Of a stretch of DNA of 8,030 bases, positions 1 to 5,611 are shown in pieces; the stretch's first letter is position 1, and the number at the start of each line of letters is the position of its first letter. This DNA is from Acetobacteraceae bacterium (GTDB lineage Bacteria; Pseudomonadota; Alphaproteobacteria; Acetobacterales; Acetobacteraceae): contig JAFAHH010000012.1 in the NCBI GenBank assembly GCA_019237355.1, positions 1-8,030 on the forward strand, given 5' to 3'. The position numbers were made by a program, and so were the translations under genes. Under the pieces are notes generated by a model. It was not told the DNA's origin. It did not search any database and worked only from the letters and a program-made list of their open reading frames with translations.

Positions 1-919
1 ATCCGCTCGGCGTCAGCAAATCGCGAGCGACCATCAGCCGGTCGCGCAAATACGTCAGATACGAGTGCAGCCCCAATTGCCATGTGTCGCGATAGGCCTG
101 CACCATTTCAGGCTCGCGCGTCATGTCGGCGTCATCGCCGTGGCTCACATCGCGCTTGCGCACGAAAGGCTGAAAGTTAGAGCCGAACTTCACCCCGTAA
201 GGCGGGTCGATGTAGATCATCTGCACCTGCCCGCCCAATCCCTCGAACCGCAGCAGGCTATTCATCACCACGAGCGAATCACCGAGAATCATCCGGTTCA
301 CCCAATGGTCCCGGTGCTCGAAGGCGCGGATCTGGTCGGAAAGCGGGCGCTCGGGATCGGCGAATAGGTCGCGCATCCGGCCTTCATCGGGCCGCTTCCG
401 GTGCGCTTCGAGCGTTTCGATAATCACCGAGGTGGAGAGCCGCTCGTGAACGAAAAGCGGCAGGCTCGGCACCTCGAATTCGGGCCTTTCCGCCTTGCCC
501 GCCCAGTTCAGAAAAGGCCGTTGCAGCTTCTTCAACCCGGCCAGCGCATCCTGCAGCCCGGCCACTTCCAGCAGCGGCGCACCATCGGCCCCGCGCAGCA
601 CCCGGCGCTGCTCGAAGAGATGCGGGGCGGACAGCGCCGCCGCTTCCTCGATGCAGCCCATCAGGAAGCTCGCGACCTCGCGCGCCGGGTTGCTATCCCA
701 CTCCAGCGCGGGCGAGAGGCTTGAGTCGTAGCGATAGGAAGCGGGCGGATGCTTTGCCCTGAAGCGCGGCACCGCGCCCACCTCCGGCCGGCCTTTCAGG
801 CTCTTGTCCTTATGGAAATACCCGGCCGCGCGCCCGCCGGGTTCGATCCGTATCCCGGTGTTAAGCGCCGCCGCTCCCTTCGCCGCCTTTACGGGGGCGG
901 ACGTTTTGCCCTTCGCCAT
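1..919 (-). CDS. Type III (Mod-like) site-specific DNA methyltransferase, N-terminal part, runs off left edge
   Basis: This is an adenine/cytosine-N4 type DNA methyltransferase of the large Mod-like family that modifies DNA using S-adenosylmethionine. The frame is open from ATG 919 to the window edge (306 codons), so the C-terminus is missing. Seen: catalytic motif DPPYG at residues 238-242 in the context MIYIDPPYGVKFGSNF, preceded by the ILGDSLVVMNSLL segment (211-223) typical of type III Mod proteins. The N-terminus carries a Lys/Ala-rich leader (1-20) and the family-like blocks SYRYDSSLSPALEWD (61-75) and FLNWAGKAER (136-145). In this class the SAM-binding motif (FxGxG) follows DPPY, so it should lie outside the window. 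The start is supported by GAGGAGC at 924-930 just upstream. A partner restriction or helicase gene would be expected beyond the left edge, but none is visible. The role may be restriction-modification or another defence system. Family confidence is high; target site unknown. Confidence 0.93.
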   Translation of the reverse strand, partial: MAKGKTSAPVKAAKGAAALNTGIRIEPGGRAAGYFHKDKSLKGRPEVGAVPRFRAKHPPASYRYDSSLSPALEWDSNPAREVASFLMGCIEEAAALSAPHLFEQRRVLRGADGAPLLEVAGLQDALAGLKKLQRPFLNWAGKAERPEFEVPSLPLFVHERLSTSVIIETLEAHRKRPDEGRMRDLFADPERPLSDQIRAFEHRDHWVNRMILGDSLVVMNSLLRFEGLGGQVQMIYIDPPYGVKFGSNFQPFVRKRDVSHGDDADMTREPEMVQAYRDTWQLGLHSYLTYLRDRLMVARDLLTPSG

Positions 920-984
920 TTTCGCTCCTCGGCGCCGTGTTGGCGCTGGGGGGCGATAACCCGCTACGGTTGAGCAGACGTTAA

Positions 985-1249
985 ATGGCGCGCGTGTTTA
1001 GGGTGAATCCGCCGTCTGAATTGGGATTCGGATGGCGAGCAAGACGGGCAACGCGGGGCGCCACGTGTTGTGCGGCCAGGACGTGAGGTGGCATTCTGGG
1101 CGACCGCAAAGATCACGCCATGGTTCCCCATCGAGACTGATGCCGTGCCGGAGCCAGACCTGATCTTGGAACGCCTCAACCGCGACGCCCTGCAACGAGC
1201 CTGGGGCGCGCAGATTTGCCTCGATCAGCTCGAGGAGCGTGAAGGCTAA
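985..1249 (+). pseudogene. Coding-like fragment, C-terminal remnant of an unrecognised small protein
   Basis: A plus-strand frame is open from 1007 (after a stop at 1004-1006) to TAA 1247-1249 and has strong G/C bias at third codon positions, as in real genes here. It encodes a plausible globular tail including AFWATAKITPWFPIETDAV and ending QICLDQLEEREG. There is no ATG in the frame; GTG 1088 is the only reasonable start and would give 53 residues with a poor ribosome binding site. A different frame opens at ATG 985 and stops at 1084-1086. One frameshift near 1040-1080 would join the two, so this may be a frameshifted or 5'-truncated gene. I do not recognise the family. It could also be an intact GTG-started small gene. 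Function unknown. Confidence 0.3.
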
Positions 1250-1351
1250 TCACGCCGGTCCGGGGCTCGCCACTACTCCCAGAGCGAGGAGAAGCAGCGA
1301 GGTTGACTCATTCTGTCTAGGGGCGGAAGCCGATCGGGCGAAACTTTTGAC

Positions 1352-1381
1352 TTGACAGACAACCGCCGGTTCTGTTCTTAT
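1352..1381 (+). promoter_or_regulatory. Sigma70-type promoter, probably giving a leaderless mRNA
   Basis: A perfect -35 hexamer TTGACA (1352-1357) is followed after 18 bases by TCTTAT (1376-1381), which matches the -10 consensus at 4 of 6 positions. The expected transcription start is about 1388-1389, exactly at the ATG of the next gene (1389). No Shine-Dalgarno sequence lies between them. The downstream gene is therefore inferred to be translated from a leaderless transcript. Confidence 0.6.
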
Positions 1382-1388
1382 TAAGTTC
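1374..1388 (+). promoter_or_regulatory. LexA-like SOS box (GTTC-N7-GTTC)
   Basis: The sequence GTTCttattaaGTTC matches the direct-repeat LexA operator known from alphaproteobacteria (GTTC-N7-GTTC). It overlaps the -10 hexamer and ends on the base before the start codon, so a bound repressor would block transcription. A third GTTC lies at 1369-1372. The match is exact at all eight defined bases; binding and SOS control are inferred. Confidence 0.5.
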
Positions 1389-2117
1389 ATGCCCTGGACT
1401 CCTCCTCAATCCCTGGCCGGCCTTTCGGATCGCCTGGCCCTCATCGTAGCAGGGCTACGCGAGGTTCTGGCGGCGCATATGGCGAGGGATCGGTCGGCCG
1501 TCGCAGTGCTTTTTCTGGCCTGGACGCGGCTGGGTCGCTTGGCTTCCCGGTTTGAAGCCCTGGTGAGGGCGGTCCGCGCCGGGCGGCTTCCCTCTGGGCC
1601 GAGCCCCCGTGTGCAGGCTGCCGCCGATTTTGGATTGCCCCGGCTGGAGGGCCTGCCGCAGCCGTTTCGGCTGCCGGGTGGGTTCGGCTGGCTGATCCGG
1701 CTGGTACCGGGGGCGGCGGTCTATGGCAGTCAGGTGCAGTATTTGCTGGCCGATCCGGAGATGGCGGCGCAGCTGGCTTCGGCGCCGCAAGCGGGACGGA
1801 TCCTGCGCCCGTTGTGCCGGATGCTGGGGGTGCGGCCCGGGCCAGGGCTGCTGGCGCCGGCTCGCACCCTGCCGGCCTCGACCGCCCCCGCGGAGGCAGA
1901 CGGCCTCCGCGGCGCGGCGACCCGCCCTGGGCTGCCATCGGATGGGGCTGCTGCCGGCGCTATCGCACCGGATTCGCGCCTTGAGTCCGGCCCGCAGCCA
2001 GGCTCGGAGCCTTGGTCCGATGCCCCTTGGATGGCGCGGCTGCCGGCCGGCACACCGGCCGATCCAGCGGCTGACCCGCCGCTGAATGTGCCTTGGGGCC
2101 GGCCTGCACCGGGCTGA
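1389..2117 (+). CDS. Conserved hypothetical protein with Pro/Ala-rich tail, possibly SOS-controlled
   Basis: A 242-residue protein of no known function. It resembles a hypothetical family that I associate with Acetobacteraceae, often in several copies per genome (recalled, not searched). Seen: an N-terminal helical region (about 8-65) rich in Leu, Ala and Arg, and a best-conserved core at about 95-148 containing GWLIRLVPGAAVYGSQVQ, LLADPEMAA and RILRPLCRMLGV. From about 150 to the end the tail is rich in Pro, Ala and Gly and is probably disordered. No signal peptide, clear membrane segment or catalytic motif is visible. ATG 1389 is chosen because the promoter places the transcript start at or next to it. 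A LexA-like box overlaps the promoter, so a DNA-damage-linked role is possible but unproven. Two strong hairpins fall inside the tail (1888-1912 and 2044-2061). The antisense frames across this stretch are long but have no promoter or family resemblance. Confidence 0.72.
   Translation: MPWTPPQSLAGLSDRLALIVAGLREVLAAHMARDRSAVAVLFLAWTRLGRLASRFEALVRAVRAGRLPSGPSPRVQAAADFGLPRLEGLPQPFRLPGGFGWLIRLVPGAAVYGSQVQYLLADPEMAAQLASAPQAGRILRPLCRMLGVRPGPGLLAPARTLPASTAPAEADGLRGAATRPGLPSDGAAAGAIAPDSRLESGPQPGSEPWSDAPWMARLPAGTPADPAADPPLNVPWGRPAPG
1888..1912. repeat. Perfect 10-bp inverted repeat inside the hypothetical gene's tail
   Basis: CCGCGGAGGC (1888-1897) and GCCTCCGCGG (1903-1912) are exact reverse complements around a 5-base loop. 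The element sits in the low-complexity coding tail of the 1389-2117 gene. It may be a small palindromic insertion that lengthened the protein, or simply GC-rich coding sequence. A second, shorter one lies at 2044-2061 (CGGCCGG, loop caca, CCGGCCG). Confidence 0.6.
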
Positions 2118-2179
2118 GGGGCTCAGCACGCCGGTAACGTTCCTTGTCCGGAATGGTCCGGATCAATCTGTCTTCCAAA

Positions 2180-2226
2180 GCGCGATTCAGGCTTTCCGGC
2201 CATCGGGACTGCCAATCCCGGGCCTT
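2180..2226 (+). repeat. Dispersed repeat, copy 1 (block 1 only)
   Basis: This 47-base stretch, beginning GCGCGATTCAGGCTTTCCGG, is repeated with a few mismatches and one single-base gap in reverse orientation at about 7966-8010. Its first 20 or so bases also recur at 2293-2316. It belongs to the gene-free interval 2118-2512, which otherwise holds only palindromes. No coding function is suggested. Confidence 0.7.
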
Positions 2227-2236
2227 CCATTTAGTC

Positions 2237-2274
2237 TAGAGCGGGATGACTTTAGATAAAGTCATCCCGCTCTA
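2237..2274. repeat. Near-perfect 38-base palindrome (possible bidirectional terminator)
   Basis: TAGAGCGGGATGACTTT (2237-2253) and AAAGTCATCCCGCTCTA (2258-2274) are exact reverse complements, with AGAT between them. The outer A and T of AGAT can also pair, leaving a 2-base centre. The element lies between two convergent genes (the plus gene ending 2117 and the minus gene ending 2513), so it could end transcription from both sides. No T-run follows either arm directly. The outer TAGAGC...GCTCTA ends match the other palindromes nearby, so it is more likely a member of a dispersed palindromic repeat class. Confidence 0.75.
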
Positions 2275-2289
2275 AGAACTTTGGTTTTC

Positions 2290-2382
2290 AGAGCGCGATT
2301 CAGGCTTTCCGACGATTCCGCCTCAAGCCATCGCGCTCTAGCGCGCAGAATGGCACCCGGTGCTCGCGAATTGGGAACCCGA
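2290..2382 (+). repeat. Dispersed repeat, copy 2 (blocks 1 and 2, with internal palindrome)
   Basis: Block 1 starts GCGCGATTCAGGCTTTCCGA at 2293. Block 2 at 2352-2382 (core GGTGCTCGCGAATTGGGAAC) is repeated with one mismatch in 31 bases, in opposite orientation, at 7918-7948. Positions 2290-2339 form a palindrome with perfect 10-bp ends (AGAGCGCGAT / ATCGCGCTCT) and inner GGCTT/AAGCC arms. This copy has the same block order as the right-hand copy, but its central segment differs. Confidence 0.75.
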
Positions 2383-2408
2383 GTCCGGGTCAAGCCAGCG
2401 CCCGCTAA

Positions 2409-2445
2409 ACCGGTTTCAGGCGGACTGTGCCGCCGGAAACTGGGT
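2409..2445. repeat. Imperfect stem-loop
   Basis: ACCGGTTTCAGGCGG (2409-2423) can pair with CCGCCGGAAACTGGGT (2430-2445) around a short loop, with one internal mismatch and an irregular base. It lies in the repeat-filled interval downstream of the cytochrome b561 gene. No T-run follows. Confidence 0.5.
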
Positions 2446-2460
2446 CTAAGTCTTGTTTGC

Positions 2461-2508
2461 GAGCATCTTCACGCCGCTGACCGACGGTGGTCAGCGACGA
2501 TCTGCTCT
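2461..2508 (-). repeat. GAGCA...TGCTC palindromic repeat, left copy
   Basis: The element starts GAGCATCTTCACGC and ends CGATCTGCTCT. It has outer arms GAGCA/TGCTC and an inner GCTGACC/GGTCAGC stem. Read on the minus strand it shares its end sequences (AGAGCAGATCG at one end, GCGTGAA..TGCTC at the other) with the element at 7724-7781, while the centre differs. The two are therefore related palindromic repeats in opposite orientation. It sits immediately 3' of the b561 stop codon and could also act in transcript ending. Confidence 0.6.
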
Positions 2509-2512
2509 AAGT

Positions 2513-3088
2513 CTAACCTCGCGATGCCGGACTGGCAGGCCAAAGCATTTTTCGCAAGGTTTCATCGTGGAGGAGGAAATGGTGCCGAAGCGCGGCACCT
2601 GCATGGATGCAAATGAGAGCTGCCATGCCGTAGCCGAGCCAGTCGTGAACCTGCCGCAGCCGCCCGAACAGGTCCTCATCGTGCCGGACAAGATCCGGTA
2701 GCGTGAACAGACCCAAAATCGAGACGGGAATCCCGGCCGCGGAGGACATCACCCAACCGGTAACCGGAAGGGCAACCATGAGCGCATAGAAGCAGAGATG
2801 CACAAAAATGCCGGCGATTTGCTGCCATTCCGGGATCGTATGGGCCAGGCGTGGTAGCTGGTTGACTTGACGCCAGCCTAGCCGGACTGCGGCAAGGGCC
2901 AGGGCCACCATGCCCATTTCCTTATGGGCCAAGATGAGCACGATTTTTTTGGTATCGAAGCCCACATCCGGCAACCGGACCATATAGATTCCCAACCCGG
3001 CCAGCGCGGTTATCAGGGCAGCCATCAGCCAATGAAGCACGATCGCCACGGCCCCATAATGCCGCTTCGTGTTCGTCAGCCGTATCAT
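2513..3088 (-). CDS. Cytochrome b561-family diheme membrane protein
   Basis: A 191-residue integral membrane protein of the prokaryotic cytochrome b561 (CybB/YodB-like) family, whose members carry two b hemes across four transmembrane helices and exchange electrons with the quinone pool. Numbered from ATG 3088, likely heme ligands are H19 (VLHWLM), H55 (LAHKEMG), H148 (VHDWLGY) and H162 (IHAGAALRHHF). A further His, H97, lies in helix 3 (FVHLCFYALMVALPVTGWVM). Four hydrophobic stretches fall at about 15-35, 49-70, 93-115 and 145-168. ATG 3088 is preferred because GAGGGGGA lies at a good distance upstream; GTG 3109 in the same frame would add only seven residues. It follows the 40-residue ORF by 59 bases on the same strand and is divergent from the hydrogenase-like operon. 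It may couple that complex, or another dehydrogenase, to quinone; this is inference. Family assignment is confident, the physiological partner is not. Confidence 0.9.
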   Translation of the reverse strand: MIRLTNTKRHYGAVAIVLHWLMAALITALAGLGIYMVRLPDVGFDTKKIVLILAHKEMGMVALALAAVRLGWRQVNQLPRLAHTIPEWQQIAGIFVHLCFYALMVALPVTGWVMSSAAGIPVSILGLFTLPDLVRHDEDLFGRLRQVHDWLGYGMAALICIHAGAALRHHFLLHDETLRKMLWPASPASRG

Positions 3089-3147
3089 TCCGGCATCCCC
3101 CTCGGCCACGCCGAAGCAACCCGGATAAGGCCGGGAGCGCGGTCGTT

Positions 3148-3270
3148 TCAGTCGACGCGCCGAGGGTTGGCTTCCTTCTCCATGTCAGGGCAGAAATCAA
3201 CCCAAGAGCTGGCCCAGGATTTGGCTAGACGCGCCCACAGTTTTACGGGGCTCAAGTAAGTTGTCGCCAT
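3148..3270 (-). CDS. Small ORF (40 residues), strong ribosome binding site, function unknown
   Basis: ATG 3270 to TGA 3148 encodes 40 residues, starting MATTYLSPVKLWARLAK and ending MEKEANPRRVD. AAGGAG (3277-3282) sits exactly six bases upstream of the ATG, the best ribosome binding site in the window. The centre (about 8-28) has four Trp, Leu, Lys and Arg in a pattern that could form an amphipathic helix, followed by one Cys (C27) and an acidic/basic tail. There is no signal peptide or clear transmembrane segment. It lies 59 bases ahead of the cytochrome b561 gene on the same strand, so the two are probably co-transcribed and it may be a small accessory or membrane-associated subunit. I do not recognise a family. 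Confidence 0.6.
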   Translation of the reverse strand: MATTYLSPVKLWARLAKSWASSWVDFCPDMEKEANPRRVD

Positions 3271-3506
3271 GGGTTACTCCTTCCATTTCGCGTTGGCGGG
3301 ATGCCGGGCGTATCCCGGGGTGGCGGATATGGGGTATGGTTTTCGCATTTGCAGCATGATCGGCCGTCATGCCAGCGCTGCGCAACTAAAGATTGCACAC
3401 AAGCGCTGGTCTCGGCTGAGGTGCTTAGCCAAGCCGAGGCGGGCCTTGATCGGGCGCGCCGGTGACATGCTATTGCCTGGTGACCGCCCGACGGAAGCAT
3501 AAGAGG
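3271..3506. promoter_or_regulatory. Divergent intergenic region between the b561 unit and the hyf-like operon
   Basis: This 236-base interval must hold promoters for both directions. I find no confident sigma70 hexamer pair, sigma54 site or FNR-type palindrome. The left end holds the AAGGAG site of the small ORF. The right part holds two tandem stem-loops (3372-3438) upstream of the hyfE-like start. It shows no recognisable remnant of a HyfB- or HyfC-like gene. Confidence 0.5.
3372..3438 (+). promoter_or_regulatory. Two tandem stem-loops in the presumed leader of the hyf-like operon
   Basis: CCAGCGCT (3372-3379) pairs perfectly with AGCGCTGG (3402-3409), and an inner GCAA/TTGC pair can extend the fold. 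Directly after it CTCGGCT (3411-3417) pairs with AGCCGAG (3432-3438). They end about 70 bases before ATG 3507. They could be a structured 5' leader, a regulator site, or a terminator-like block; no known riboswitch pattern is recognised. Confidence 0.4.
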
Positions 3507-4187
3507 ATGGACGCAGGCCCAGGCCAAACAGCGCTCGGATATGATGTGGCGCATTTCCTCGGGGGTGCGTCGCTTGTTTTGTCCTTTGCCCTTCTCTATC
3601 AGGCCCGGGTCGCCTCCCTTCCAAAGCTTTATGCGATGCAGGGCATCCTCCTTGCGCTCGCGGCCTTCTGGCAGGGCCAAATCCGGCATGCGCCAGAGCT
3701 TTACGTAACGGGAGTGATCACCTTAGCCGCGAAGGGCATCATCATACCCATTGCGCTGCATCGGATCGTCCAGCGGCTCGCCATTCAGCGCTCCATTGAG
3801 ACGGCGCTGGGGGTGTTCCCTTCCATGGTCCTCGGGATCGGCCTGGTGGCGCTCGCGATCCTGGCGGTCACGCCAGCAGCGCCGGGGGCCAAAGTTCTCA
3901 CTAGGGAGAACCTAGCCCTCGCCCTATCCGTCGTGCTGCTCGGACTATTGATGATGATCACCCGCCGCACAGCCCTCACTCAAGTGGTCGGCTTTCTCTC
4001 GATGGAGAATGGGCTCATTCTTGCCGCCATCGGGGTCGCTGGCATGCCGCTCGTGGTTGAACTGTCCGTTGCGATTCTGGTGTTGGTGGCCTTCGTGGTG
4101 TTCGGCGTATTTTTCTTCAGGATACGCGAGCGCTTCGACAGTTTGGATTTGCGATTCCTGGAGCAAATGGACGAGGCGGAACACTAG
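3507..4187 (+). CDS. hyfE: HyfE-like membrane subunit (hydrogenase-4 component E / Ehr complex)
   Basis: A 226-residue integral membrane protein matching HyfE, the NuoK-related subunit of group 4 hydrogenases and related complexes, which belongs to the ion-translocating arm. Six to seven hydrophobic helices are visible (about 14-32, 42-55, 65-86, 100-121, 136-152, 160-180, 183-204). The C-terminal NuoK-like part holds GFLSMENGLILAAIG (E167) and PLVVELSVAILVLVAFVVFG (E185), the conserved membrane glutamates of this family. Length is close to the usual 210-220. ATG 3507 is chosen because the 15 extra codons back to ATG 3462 (Cys-, Arg- and Lys-rich) have no ribosome binding site. The SD here is modest (GGAAG about 10 bases upstream). 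Its stop overlaps the GTG of the next gene by one base, so it opens a tightly coupled four-gene unit. No HyfB/HyfC gene precedes it, which is unusual. Confidence 0.88.
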   Translation: MDAGPGQTALGYDVAHFLGGASLVLSFALLYQARVASLPKLYAMQGILLALAAFWQGQIRHAPELYVTGVITLAAKGIIIPIALHRIVQRLAIQRSIETALGVFPSMVLGIGLVALAILAVTPAAPGAKVLTRENLALALSVVLLGLLMMITRRTALTQVVGFLSMENGLILAAIGVAGMPLVVELSVAILVLVAFVVFGVFFFRIRERFDSLDLRFLEQMDEAEH

Positions 4188-5611
4188 TGCCGGCCCTGGT
4201 GGTGATCGTTCCGTTTGCGGCCGCGCTTCTGCTCACGGCCATTCCTTCCTGGCGGGCCGGCGCTCGGATCAATACAGGCGCCTCAATGCTGTGCTTCCTA
4301 TTCGCTTGCGCGCTGCCTGCGCGGGTCGGAGAAGCGAGCCGCCTTTTCCTAGTAGACGCACAGGCCGCCCATTTTGCCCTGCTGACCGCCTTCATCGCCA
4401 TGACCACCGCCTGGTTCAGCGGCGCTTATATTCAGGTGGAGCTTGCTGTCCGCCGCCTCGATCGCCGGCGCTTACGGCTTTACCACACGCTCTATCAAGC
4501 ATTCCTCGGTTCCATGCTGCTGGCGCTGCTCTCGAACAACACGGGGATCACTTGGGTGGCGCTAGAGGGCGCGGTCATCGCTTCCGTGCTTATCGTGGCC
4601 TTGCCGCGCAGCGCGGAAGCCGTTCGCGCGGCATGGCGTTTCTTCATCATCGGCGGAGTTGGCATCGCACTCGCGTTCTTCGGCACTATTGTGCTCTACC
4701 TCGCCGCTTTGCCGGCGCTTGGCCCGGGAATGCTCGCCATGACATGGAGCGAGCTTTTCTCGGCGGGTAGGGAATGCGACCGCGCGGTGCTCAATCTCGC
4801 TTTCGTGTTCCTTTTGATTGGATACGGCACCAAAGCGGCGCTCGCACCGCTGCATGGGTGGATGCCGGATGCGCATGCGGAGGGGCCGACGCCGGTTTCC
4901 GCTGTGTTGGCCGGGTCGGCGCTAAACGTGGCGTTGTTCATTATCTTGCGGTTGAGGCGGGTGATCGCGGGTAATCCCAGCGCGATTGATCCTGGGCCGC
5001 CGATTATGGCTCTCGGCTTGATCTCGATCCTGATAGCAGTTGCGAGCCTTTGGTCCAGGCGCGATGTGAAGCGCTTTTTCGCCTACTCCAGCATCGAGCA
5101 ATCAGGCGTGGCCGCCTTTGCCTTCGGTCTGGGTGGCCCGGCGGCGACCTTTGCCGGACTGCTGCACCTAACGCTTCACACGCTCACCAAGGCTTCGGTG
5201 TTTCAATGCGTGGGCCGCGCAGCCCAACTCAAGGGCGGGCAGAAGTTTGCCGACATTGCCGGGTTAATCCCAGCCAGTCCCGCTTTAGGCCTGTCGCTCG
5301 CAGCAGGAATCATCGCCCTCGCCGCCCTGCCGCCGTTCGGGCTATTCACGAGCGAGTTCCTGATCGCCAGCGCATCGGTGCGTGCGGCGCCGCTACTCGC
5401 AATCCCGCTCATGATCGGGCTGGTTACGGGTGGATGGGCGGTGATGGCCCGGCTCCAAAACCTTTGTCTTGGGGTCGCGACTCCAAATAAAGGGCCCGGT
5501 CCGAAGCCCGTCGCCTTGCTGCCCATCTGGGTGCAGTTAGCGCTTGTACTTCTGCTTGGGCTCGCGATGCCCGCGCCAATCGCGGACTGGTTTGCTCGGG
5601 CTGCGGGGTGA
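4187..5611 (+). CDS. hyfF: HyfF-like antiporter-type proton-translocating subunit
   Basis: A 474-residue polytopic membrane protein of the NuoL/M/N–MrpA/D–HyfF family, which moves protons or sodium ions across the membrane in complex I, group 4 hydrogenases and Ehr complexes. About 13-14 hydrophobic helices are visible. Key residues: E127 in TWVALEGAVIAS (the helix-5 glutamate; the usual HyfF text is EATT, here EGAV), K216 in GYGTKAALAPLHGWMPDAHA (helix-7 lysine), K335 in LHTLTKASVF, and E389 in LPPFGLFTSEFLIAS. All four are intact, so ion pumping looks possible. It is somewhat shorter than E. coli HyfF (about 526). Translation starts at GTG 4187, overlapping the hyfE stop by one base with GAGGCGGA upstream. 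Its TGA overlaps the next start by four bases. It is the only antiporter-like subunit in the window. Confidence 0.92.
   Translation: MPALVVIVPFAAALLLTAIPSWRAGARINTGASMLCFLFACALPARVGEASRLFLVDAQAAHFALLTAFIAMTTAWFSGAYIQVELAVRRLDRRRLRLYHTLYQAFLGSMLLALLSNNTGITWVALEGAVIASVLIVALPRSAEAVRAAWRFFIIGGVGIALAFFGTIVLYLAALPALGPGMLAMTWSELFSAGRECDRAVLNLAFVFLLIGYGTKAALAPLHGWMPDAHAEGPTPVSAVLAGSALNVALFIILRLRRVIAGNPSAIDPGPPIMALGLISILIAVASLWSRRDVKRFFAYSSIEQSGVAAFAFGLGGPAATFAGLLHLTLHTLTKASVFQCVGRAAQLKGGQKFADIAGLIPASPALGLSLAAGIIALAALPPFGLFTSEFLIASASVRAAPLLAIPLMIGLVTGGWAVMARLQNLCLGVATPNKGPGPKPVALLPIWVQLALVLLLGLAMPAPIADWFARAAG

Noticed and set aside
65..731. Plus-strand open frames of 78-107 residues
   Set aside because: They are antisense to the methyltransferase frame, which carries the DPPYG motif and is open through the whole stretch.
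1441..2129. Minus-strand open frames of 165 and 224 residues
   Set aside because: Their Arg/Pro/Ser/Gln-rich composition is typical of the antisense of GC-rich genes. They lack a ribosome binding site, whereas the plus frame has a promoter at its start and family-like motifs.
2180..2508. CRISPR array
   Set aside because: The repeats are palindromic, differ from one another and are not evenly spaced; no unique spacers of constant length occur.
2281..2616. Plus-strand open frame reading MVFRARFRL...ARELGTR
   Set aside because: It covers repeat copy 2 and several palindromes. The same peptide appears from the inverted repeat at 7738-8022, so it reflects the DNA repeat rather than a gene.
3337..3352. 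Sigma54-like GG...GC pair upstream of hyfE
   Set aside because: The spacing is one base too long and the CAC after GG is missing.
3462..3506. Upstream ATG 3462 as the hyfE start
   Set aside because: No Shine-Dalgarno precedes it, and the added residues are Cys- and basic-rich, unlike HyfE N-termini.
4009..4770. Plus-strand open frame of 253 residues
   Set aside because: It overlaps hyfE and hyfF in another frame and has Arg/Pro/His-rich, non-family sequence.
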